Source of the DNA: a candidate division KSB1 bacterium
Lineage (GTDB): Bacteria; Zhuqueibacterota; Zhuqueibacteria; Residuimicrobiales; Krinioviventaceae
Direction: 5' to 3'
Assembly: GCA_034505495.1 (NCBI GenBank)
Contig: JAPDQV010000018.1
Span: forward strand, 8,841 to 59,981
Length of the DNA: 51,141 nt
This document shows positions 25,482 through 32,600 of this stretch, in pieces (the first letter of the stretch is position 1; every line of letters starts with the position of its first letter). The notes under the pieces are model-generated. The model did not search any database and was not told where the DNA came from. It was given only the letters and a program-made list of their open reading frames with translations. Made by a program: the position numbers and the translations under genes.

Positions 25482-25517
25482 AAAAAGCCCCGAGCGTAAT
25501 ACTCGGGGCTTTTTTTA
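25482..25517. terminator. bidirectional terminator after hsp20
   Basis: AAAAAGCCCCGAG and CTCGGGGCTTTTTTT form a long GC-centred stem with a 7-nt loop and T runs on both strands. The stop codon of the convergent gene falls inside its tail. Confidence 0.9.
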
Positions 25518-26093
25518 TTCTATGGGGTAAACGGGCACCGCCCTGCGAAACCAAAAGCTTTTGCCGTTGTCAAATACAATCTGAAAAGAACAAAGCGCCG
25601 TCGACACAAGGCGTTTTTTTTCTGGGTTATAAGGGGAAAACAAGAGTCCCAAATGCAGAACTTTGCTTTCGCCTGCGGCAATGTGCAGCTTTTCACCCTT
25701 TAGATCTTTTAATTTCGCCTCTTTCAAAAGTCGGGGATTTTTTTTGAACTCGGCGATGGTAAAAGGAGCTGAAAAAGCCTTTACCGGAATATCAGCGGAT
25801 GCAATCTCTTCTCCGTCTAGAAAAGAGGCATATAATCCCTGATTTGCAGGAAGGATTTCAGCTATTTTGACGGGCGGTCCGGAATGGTTTGTGACGCTGA
25901 GGTCGAAAAGGACCAAATATTGTAGTGAACTGCTTTCTTCGTCGAAGGTCGGTAAGGCGAGATAGTTCTCTTCCTCGACGGCAATCTCGGATTGCGCCAG
26001 AGATTTTGCCTGAAAGGACTGTAAAAGGGCAAAGGCGGAAAGAACGAGTGACGCAACGGCAATCAACAAGGGAACAAAGCCGGTCTTTTTCAT
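25515..26093 (-). CDS. membrane-anchored hypothetical protein
   Basis: The 192-aa protein has one N-terminal hydrophobic segment ('FVPLLIAVASLVLSAFALLQSF') and a soluble remainder with beta-rich sequence, probably outside the inner membrane. No family recognised. The segment 'YLVLFDLSVTNHSGPPVKIAEI' resembles immunoglobulin-like 'stimulus/accessory' domains, but this is only an impression. The frame could begin earlier at a TTG overlapping the sigma factor stop; the ATG at 26091-26093 is preferred. It follows the ECF sigma gene by 29 bp, the usual place for an anti-sigma factor, although no zinc-finger motif is visible. Confidence 0.65.
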   Translation of the reverse strand: MKKTGFVPLLIAVASLVLSAFALLQSFQAKSLAQSEIAVEEENYLALPTFDEESSSLQYLVLFDLSVTNHSGPPVKIAEILPANQGLYASFLDGEEIASADIPVKAFSAPFTIAEFKKNPRLLKEAKLKDLKGEKLHIAAGESKVLHLGLLFSPYNPEKKRLVSTALCSFQIVFDNGKSFWFRRAVPVYPIE

Positions 26094-26122
26094 GGTTTTC
26101 TCACGCTTAAAAAAGTCAAAGC

Positions 26123-26740
26123 TCAACCTTTTCTTTTGCCGTAAGCATATTCGGCCAGCCTACTGCGCAGAAACAACCGGGCGCGATGAAGATTCGACTT
26201 TACTGCAGGCAGGCTCATGTCGGTCAGTTCGCAGATTTCCTTCAAAGATCGGCCTTCGATATCTTTCATCACGAAAACGGTTTTGAACTTGGGGGGAAGT
26301 TGGCGAATGGCCTCCTCCATTTTTTCGCGCAATTCCGAGTTTTCCACTGCTCGATGCGGATTGTTGCCGACCGAACGATTAAAAGCCTCCAATGCGCTTT
26401 TGCTGACCTGCATTTCTGCGTCGTCGAGATGACCGAAATCCTTTTTACGCTCACGCAGACGCATGAGGGCAAAATTGGCTGCTATCCGGTAGATCCAGGT
26501 GGAAAGAGCAGAGTCCCCCCTGAACTGAGGCAGAGATTGAAAGACCTTGAGAAAAGTTTCCTGCATGACGCACTCGGCATCCTGTTCATTGCCGAGCAGG
26601 CGCAGCGCGGTATTAAAGACGAGTTTCTCATTCTGCTTCACGATCGCGGCCATCGCCTTCTTGTCGCCCTTTTTGGCCAACTCGATCAATTCCGTCTCTG
26701 GAATCTCCCCGCTCATGTCTCTCAACCGACCTTCGATCAT
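26123..26740 (-). CDS. ECF-type RNA polymerase sigma factor
   Basis: The 205-aa protein has the two sigma domains only: region 2 ('NEQDAECVMQETFLKVFQSLPQFRGDSALSTWIYRIAANFALMRLRER') and region 4 ('LPPKFKTVFVMKDIEGRSLKEICELTDMSLPAVKSNLHRARLFLRSRL'). It should direct RNA polymerase to a stress or envelope regulon. A second ATG at 26716 (MSGEIPE) is a possible start. The downstream neighbour is a membrane-anchored protein rather than the common zf-HC2 anti-sigma. A candidate promoter is at 26765-26793. Confidence 0.93.
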   Translation of the reverse strand: MIEGRLRDMSGEIPETELIELAKKGDKKAMAAIVKQNEKLVFNTALRLLGNEQDAECVMQETFLKVFQSLPQFRGDSALSTWIYRIAANFALMRLRERKKDFGHLDDAEMQVSKSALEAFNRSVGNNPHRAVENSELREKMEEAIRQLPPKFKTVFVMKDIEGRSLKEICELTDMSLPAVKSNLHRARLFLRSRLAEYAYGKRKG

Positions 26741-26764
26741 AAAGCCTTTGTCTTGACCGCCGAA

Positions 26765-26793
26765 AAGTTAGAAAAATCAAAAGAGAAAAACAA
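26765..26793 (-). promoter_or_regulatory. candidate promoter of the ECF sigma gene
   Basis: The minus strand reads TTGTTT, 17 bp, TAACTT, 25 bp before the start codon. No ECF-type autoregulatory promoter was recognised. The region up to the terminator at 26956 otherwise holds nothing I can name. Confidence 0.35.
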
Positions 26794-26955
26794 GCGCTTT
26801 CGATGACGCTCCTTTGCTTGTCAATTGACTGCTGAAGCTCATCCATAGGCCAAGCTGCGCGGCGCAACCTTTCCGCCTGCGCGAGGACGGTTGGATACGA
26901 GTCTGCTTTCCCTCCTGATGCCTTTTGCCAAACCGTCCAAAAGAATGATACCGAA

Positions 26956-26985
26956 AACAAAAAAGCCCTTCGTCAAGAAGGGCTT
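26956..26985 (-). terminator. terminator of the thiol operon (after OsmC)
   Basis: The minus strand reads AAGCCCTTC-TTGAC-GAAGGGCTT followed by TTTTGTT: a 9-bp stem, 5-nt loop and U tail. It lies 21 bp past the OsmC stop. Confidence 0.88.
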
Positions 26986-27006
26986 GCGTGAGAGGGCAGG
27001 GCAACT

Positions 27007-27426
27007 TTATTCTACTTCTTTGATTTCATATTCCCAGGTAATTTCAGCGGAATGCTTCAACATGGCCGAAACCGAACAATATCTCGTCATTGAAAGCTCG
27101 ATGGCCTTTTCCACGTTTTCAGCTTTGATCCCTTTTCCTACGATTACATATTTGAGATGAATTTTTTTGAATACGGCAGGATGTTCTGTCGCTTTTTCCG
27201 CTTCCAATTCGATGTGATAATCCCGCACATCTTGCCGCATCTTTTTGAGAATCGAAATAACGTCCATGGATGTGCAGCCGCCCATGGCGATCAGCACCAA
27301 TTCCATCGGCTTGTTGCCTGCCTCCGATCCCCCCAAAACCTTTCCGGTATCCATAACGACCCAATGATTAGAGTCTGATTTACCGGCGAGAGTCAGTCCA
27401 TCAATTTGCTTGACTATTGCGTTCAT
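27007..27426 (-). CDS. OsmC family peroxidase-like protein
   Basis: OsmC/Ohr-type proteins reduce organic hydroperoxides through two cysteines. Both are present: Cys-51 in 'MGGCTSMDV' and Cys-117 in 'TRYCSVSAML'. The 139-aa length and 'HWVVMDTGKVLGGSEAGNKPMELVL' match the YhfA-like branch, whose physiological substrate is unsettled. It overlaps the DUF1858 gene by 4 bp (ATGA) and is the last gene of a four-gene operon with a TlpA-type thioredoxin, so a thiol-redox or sulfur role is likely. Confidence 0.93.
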   Translation of the reverse strand: MNAIVKQIDGLTLAGKSDSNHWVVMDTGKVLGGSEAGNKPMELVLIAMGGCTSMDVISILKKMRQDVRDYHIELEAEKATEHPAVFKKIHLKYVIVGKGIKAENVEKAIELSMTRYCSVSAMLKHSAEITWEYEIKEVE

Positions 27427-27635
27427 TTTGTTATTTCCAAATAGTCGTTTAATTTGTTCACAAAAGCTTCAATCTCTGAATCGTTAAAGCCTTTTTTACG
27501 CAACACTTCTTCCAACGTACCCCAAACCGGCTCGCCGCATGAAAGACAGGCGATACCTCTTCGTGCAAGATACCCGACCGCTTGGGGATAGGCACTAACC
27601 AGTTCTTCGATATAAAGGCGCTTGAGATCAGTCAT
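27423..27635 (-). CDS. DUF1858 domain protein
   Basis: A 70-aa helical protein with the DUF1858 signature: a helix ('IEELVSAYPQAVGYLARRG') leading to Cys-30 and Cys-33 in 'IACLSCGEPVWGTLEEVLRKKG'. The family is found alone or attached to redox and iron-sulfur enzymes; its biochemical role is not established. Both ends overlap neighbours by 4 bp (TlpA-like upstream, OsmC downstream), so it is translated in step with them. Confidence 0.9.
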   Translation of the reverse strand: MTDLKRLYIEELVSAYPQAVGYLARRGIACLSCGEPVWGTLEEVLRKKGFNDSEIEAFVNKLNDYLEITK

Positions 27636-28168
27636 AGTCCCAGAAGAGTTTTGATGTCTCTCTCAAACACCGCTTTGTCCTGATACCCTACATATTTTTT
27701 GTAGATATTACCTTTTTTATCGAGAACAAAAGTGGTAGGGATAGCATTGATCTCGCCGACTTTGCTCATAATCTCCTGAGTAGCCAAGGCGTTGGTGTAG
27801 TTGATGCCGTAACTCGCCGAGAAGCGTTTGACTGCTTCTACTCCCTCACGGCCGAAGGCAATGCCGATCATCTCGAAACCGCTTCCCTTGTATTGTTTAT
27901 AAAGATCAATAAAATGGGGAATTTCCATCCGACACGGCGGGCACCAAGTGTCCCAAAAATCAACGATGACCACCTTGCCGCGAAAATCGGAAAGTTTCAT
28001 TTGTTGACCGTCGATGGTTATAATCGTAAAATCGAGGCCGCCGTTGTCTTTGGTCTGTGCCGACGCGGTGCCGCCGCCGACGGCGCTCTTTTCCTGCTTG
28101 GAACATGCCGGAACGACAAGCGATAAAACCATAACCGAAATTATGCCGAGAGTCATGAGTCTTTTCAT
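27632..28168 (-). CDS. TlpA/ResA-like thioredoxin-fold lipoprotein
   Basis: A 178-aa protein with a lipoprotein-style leader ending at Cys-22 (LVVPAC) and a linker. The thioredoxin fold has the redox site WCPPC at 75-79, a conserved 'LSDFRGKVVIVDFWDTW' approach and the cis-proline loop 'NAIPTTFVLDKKG'. Such proteins reduce or oxidise disulfides outside the inner membrane, for example in cytochrome c maturation. It overlaps the genes on both sides by 4 bp. With a tetraheme cytochrome 9 kb away, a heme-ligation role is possible but not shown. Confidence 0.93.
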   Translation of the reverse strand: MKRLMTLGIISVMVLSLVVPACSKQEKSAVGGGTASAQTKDNGGLDFTIITIDGQQMKLSDFRGKVVIVDFWDTWCPPCRMEIPHFIDLYKQYKGSGFEMIGIAFGREGVEAVKRFSASYGINYTNALATQEIMSKVGEINAIPTTFVLDKKGNIYKKYVGYQDKAVFERDIKTLLGL

Positions 28169-28395
28169 TGCTTCTCCAATAATTTGTTATTGCCGTCTTG
28201 ATCGAAAAGTTCATCCATGATTTGTTCGACGTTCCTAACCAGCACATTCTTGATCATGGAACTGACGCAGTGAGCATCCAGCTCCTGACAGAGCCTTTCT
28301 TTTAGTGCCATGGCCACACTGCGATTGCGGCAAGCGGCAAGACGCGCTCGAATATCACCGCAATAATGTCGAATAATGTCTGTTTCCTTTTCCAT
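28165..28395 (-). CDS. small four-cysteine hypothetical protein heading the thiol operon
   Basis: The 76-aa protein is helical and has four cysteines (12, 22, 36, 43), spaced to be metal ligands or redox-active thiols. No family recognised. It overlaps the TlpA-like gene by 4 bp (ATGA), so it is the first gene of the operon. The promoter just upstream is covered by two inverted repeats. It could be the operon's redox sensor or a carrier, but this rests on position and cysteine content only. Confidence 0.7.
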   Translation of the reverse strand: MEKETDIIRHYCGDIRARLAACRNRSVAMALKERLCQELDAHCVSSMIKNVLVRNVEQIMDELFDQDGNNKLLEKQ

Positions 28396-28423
28396 TGCAA
28401 AAATATGATGAAAAAGGAAACGA

Positions 28424-28469
28424 AAAGATTCACTCTATAGGAATCTTTACGCGCATTAAACAAAATGCG
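28424..28469 (-). promoter_or_regulatory. thiol-operon promoter covered by two inverted repeats
   Basis: The minus strand reads TTGTTT (28458-28463), 18 bp, TATAGA (28434-28439). A perfect 8-bp repeat AAAGATTC-N9-GAATCTTT (28424-28448) covers the -10. A 6-bp repeat CGCATT-N6-AATGCG (28452-28469) covers the -35. This is strong sign of operator control. Confidence 0.55.
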
Positions 28470-28486
28470 GAGCAAATAATTCCGAT

Positions 28487-28514
28487 TTGATTTCTAACGA
28501 AAAACTGATAATTT
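28487..28514 (+). promoter_or_regulatory. promoter of the DHH phosphoesterase gene
   Basis: TTGATT, 16 bp, TAATTT, 33 bp before the start codon, arranged back to back with the thiol-operon promoter. Confidence 0.4.
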
Positions 28515-28547
28515 TCGCAACCTTTACAAAGGAGCAGCGGAAACAAG

Positions 28548-29537
28548 ATGAATTCGACAAACAGCAGATTTCAACGCATTGTTACGCATTCGGATTTCGA
28601 CGGCGTGGTCAGCGCGTCGTTGGTATCGTTTGCTTTGGGCATCAACTTTATCGTTTTTACGCAGCCGCGCCTAATCGCCGAGGCGCGCATCTCTTTGACC
28701 GAAAAGGACATTGTCTGCGATCTTCCTTATCCGCTTGTATGCGGTATGTGGTTTGACCATCATGAAGGCAATCTGGAAGATCTTATTTACCGAAAAATCG
28801 ATCCTTCTTTAGTGCCCGGCCGTTTTTCAGTGAAGGACTCCTGTGCCAGGGTGATTTTCGAACATTATGCCGACGTTGCATTCCCGCCTCATATGGCGCA
28901 ACTGGTCGATGAGGCAGATATCATCGATGCTTTCAACTATAAAAGCATTGAAGAGTGGCGGCGCGAGACACCGGCGCGCATTGTCGATTCGACCATCAAA
29001 GTCAAAGAAGAAAGCGCCGAAGCCAAATGGGAATATCTGCGTCAGCTTGTCCGGCACATGCAGGATCATCCGCTGGAAGAGATAGCCCAAATGCCAAGCG
29101 TGAAAAAGCGTTATCGCCTTTATCAGCAGGAAGAAGAGCGGATGATTGAACAGATCAAAGATGAGATCAGCTTTTTGCCGGAGGACACGGAACATCGGGT
29201 GATGATCATCGATCTGACGCGACACAATCGACGCCCGAATCTGATCAAGCATTTGGCTTATCTGGTCTATCCGCAAGCCGAAGCGGTGCTGCAGGTGGCG
29301 AACCTTTACGAGGATCAGGTGAAAACCAACAATCTCTCCTTTTCCATGTCGCTGAGCCTCAACATGAACCAGGTCGAGCACCATAAAAACTTGGGAGAGA
29401 TCATGCGCATCCTCAATCTGGGAAGCGGCCATCCTGGAGCCGCCGCCGGCATGTTGGCGTGCTCCTCGAAAGAGGAAATGCTTAAAAACAAAGATCGCCT
29501 TTTACGGGAAATTTTTAATCTATATTGCAGTCAATAG
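28548..29537 (+). CDS. DHH-family phosphoesterase
   Basis: The 329-aa protein has the DHH family metal motifs: 'THSDFDGVVSA' (His-14, Asp-16, Asp-18), 'WFDHHEG' (Asp-70, His-71, His-72), and the DHHA1-like end 'GSGHPGAAAGML' near 292-303. Relatives include NrnA (nanoRNA/pAp phosphatase), RecJ and cyclic-dinucleotide phosphodiesterases; the exact substrate cannot be told. The middle is a long charged helical linker (about 145-205). It stands alone, divergent from the thiol operon. Confidence 0.88.
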   Translation: MNSTNSRFQRIVTHSDFDGVVSASLVSFALGINFIVFTQPRLIAEARISLTEKDIVCDLPYPLVCGMWFDHHEGNLEDLIYRKIDPSLVPGRFSVKDSCARVIFEHYADVAFPPHMAQLVDEADIIDAFNYKSIEEWRRETPARIVDSTIKVKEESAEAKWEYLRQLVRHMQDHPLEEIAQMPSVKKRYRLYQQEEERMIEQIKDEISFLPEDTEHRVMIIDLTRHNRRPNLIKHLAYLVYPQAEAVLQVANLYEDQVKTNNLSFSMSLSLNMNQVEHHKNLGEIMRILNLGSGHPGAAAGMLACSSKEEMLKNKDRLLREIFNLYCSQ

Positions 29538-29552
29538 CTAAAGGAATCATTT

Positions 29553-29587
29553 GAGCGCGCCGCAAACTGACGGGATGCAGCGCGCTC
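29553..29587. terminator. hairpin between convergent genes, weak terminator candidate
   Basis: GAGCGCGC and GCGCGCTC form an 8-bp perfect stem around a 19-nt loop, midway between the DHH gene and the convergent giant gene. Neither strand has a clear T run, so termination is uncertain. Confidence 0.35.
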
Positions 29588-29635
29588 GATTACTAGGGGG
29601 GTAAAATCTTTTATCGCGAATTATTCGACGGTTCC

Positions 29636-32600
29636 CTACTTGAGCAGGGTCAATTTACCGCTGTGTCTCTCACCGTTAAAAGCTACGGTTACGACATAAA
29701 TGCCCGAAGGCACAGGATTGCCGCCCTCATCGCAGGCATCCCAGGTCAATGAATGGCGACCGACGGCAAAGAAATTATCGGCCAATTGACGCACCAGCCT
29801 GCCGCGCCCATCGTAAATACAGACGGAAACTTGGCCTTCTTTAGGCAAATCGAAGGCGATCGTCGTCGTCGGGTTGAATGGGTTGGGATAGCTCGGCCGG
29901 AGGACAAACTGTTGCGGCGCGGCAACCGTAACAGAGGCAGAATCGACCTGTACCAACGCACCCGTGCGGTCGACCGCCTCTAAATCATAGACATAGGTGC
30001 CGGGCTGCAGATTATCGTCATCCCGAAATCTGTATTCTCCCCCCTCCTGCTGGATCAGCGTTGCATTGATCTTTTTTCGTTCCTCCTGTTCTCCTTTTCG
30101 GTAGAGATTGAATCCGGCAATGTCTGTCATAGTGGAGATGTGCCATTTGAGCTCCACGTTTGAAGGCGGCATAAAATGGGCTGTAAAAGAAGAGACCTCG
30201 ACTTTGGTTTGCAGGACGAGTGTCCATACGACCTCGACGGCGTCGAGACCGTCAGAAACCACGCAACGGACTCGGTTCGTTTGGGGAAAAGAGGAATTCA
30301 TATAGAGAGAAAAAGATGACTGACTGCCGATTGGCTTATCGTTGAGGTACCAGGTGTAATGAATTGGGTCCTCATCGGGATCGTAGACTTGGGTGATTTC
30401 AAAAGTCAGCCGGTCACCGTAATGAAACGGTACGGTCGAATCGAACGGCCGCTTTCCGATGATAATCGGCGGACGATTGCTGTTAACGGCCGTCGCGGTA
30501 TAGATGACAAAGGCGCCGCTGCGAACGGAAGCTTTGAAGGTGTAACGGCCTTCGCGCGTCCCGAGCGCCGCCTGACATTCGGCGCGACCTGTAGAGTCGG
30601 AAACTACCGGTTGCGGCGTAAGGATCGTTCCGCCGTCGAGCGCCTCGAAAAAGACAGCCGTGTTGGGGCAGGGATTATTATAACGATCGCGTACCGCGAC
30701 AACAAATTTTTGCGGCAAGGGCATCCGGACGCTTGCCGTTTGATTTTCGCCTTGAATTCGAGACAATGCGTAAGGCATATCCGGCATCCCTTGTACGTTG
30801 AACGTTACCGTCGGCGATCCCGCCTGCGGCAGACGAGCGAGAAAACGGTTCATACCGGCAATGACTCCAAGCACCGGTTCCGCAAGTGCCAAGCCGTCGG
30901 CGTCGGTTTCCACTATAAGAGAATCGCAGCCGTTGAAATGTCCGCCGCCGGAAACGACGATGAATTGCACCGCCTGGCGGGGCAAAGCGATGCCGTCGCT
31001 GGTGACCCGCACCTGCAGCGGTTCAGCGGGTTTTTGGCCGACAATTCCCTGTTGTCCGTTTCCGGAAACCAAAGAAAGGATTGCCTGATAGCGTTTAAAT
31101 TCAACAAGTCCGCGCTGTTCCAATACCAAATTTTCCGGCATCAGATAAGCTAAAACGATCTTGACGCCCACGGCCGTCGAGGTAATATAGCCGCGAACAA
31201 TGCCCTGCAAGTCGCTGAGTGAGTCGGCCTGCACAACCTGCGCGGCCTCGCCGATGACGACAAGATGCACCGCCTGTCCGACAACGGGGTTTCCGTTTTT
31301 ATCCAACAAGGTGACGATCACTTGGGAACGACTGACCCCGTCGGCAGGCACCGGCGAGGTACAAATTAAAGTGGAACGCTGCAGATCGGCTTCCGGTCGA
31401 TTGTCCGCCGTCTGCAGAGAAAAAATTACCGAGCTAAAGCCGGTCCTCGCTTCAACGAGAACGCTGCCGACCTGCGAACCCAGTTTTACTTTTACCTGAG
31501 CTTTGCCCTGCGCGTCAGTCTGCAGCGCAGCCGACCGGCTGCCGTTCACAACCGCATCGCCGGTTTTCACGGAGAACTCGACGGGGTAACTCTCGACCGA
31601 GTTGCCGAATCGATCCGTAACCTGCACCGTCAACGGCATCGGCAGTTCGGTATTCGGCGCGCCCACCTGCCTGTCACCGCCGGCGATAAAAAGCTGCGAC
31701 GCTTCGCCGCGTCGGCTTTCGGCATAAAGCGTAAGCGGTGAATTATTCATTCCCGGCGAGCTGACGCGAACCAAAGTGCGTACTCCTGCGGTTCGGCCGA
31801 GAGTCAGTAACGCGCTCGCCAGGCCGTCGCCGGCAACTCGGACGGTAATACCCCTCTGTCCCCCAAAGTGACCATCGCCATCGGTTACCTCGAAGCGCAC
31901 GTCGCAGGAACGCATCGGCATTCCTGCAATATCGATGCATTTAATGACGAACGGCTGGGGAAGCGGCTCGCCGACGACGCCGACCTGCGCATTGCCCGAA
32001 AGAACGATCATGCGGTCAGGCGTCTGCTGCGCCGGCTGAAAATCAACGACAGCCTGTGCCTTTAAGGTTACATTGGCGCCCAATACCTTGGCCGAAATGA
32101 CTTTCGGCTCCGGCACCGTGCTTGTTAAAAAAGCCCGCAAAATCGATTGTTCGTTGGTAATGGGTCGTTCATAAATAATCCGGTTCCCATCTCCGGTTGA
32201 ATTAATCACAACCGTATAGCCGCTGCCGAGCGGCTGATTGAGACTGTTACGCAATTCAACAGTGATGACGGAGCGATCGTCGCCGTCGGCCAGAACCGGC
32301 GTAGTGGCCGTCAGCAGCGAATTGACGGCGCTGATGTCCGCCGCCGGAAATGCCCAATAAATCGGCGAATTGAGCACCGGCTGCTCGGCCTGGACTGCCG
32401 CGGTAAGCACATTCGCCGCGCCGAGATAAGGATCCGGCGTCCATCGCACGGAGGCAATGCCGTTGATATCCGTTTGTACGGTCTTTTGCCTTTCGCCTTC
32501 CAGATGTCCTTCGCCTTGCGTAACGGTAAAGAGGACCGGAATGCCTTCCAGCACATTGTCGAATCGATCTTTGACCTGAACGGAAAAAGGTTCCGGGAAA

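Noticed and set aside
29553..29587. Calling the GAGCGCGC hairpin a firm terminator
   Set aside because: There is no T run on either strand, so it is kept only as a low-confidence candidate.
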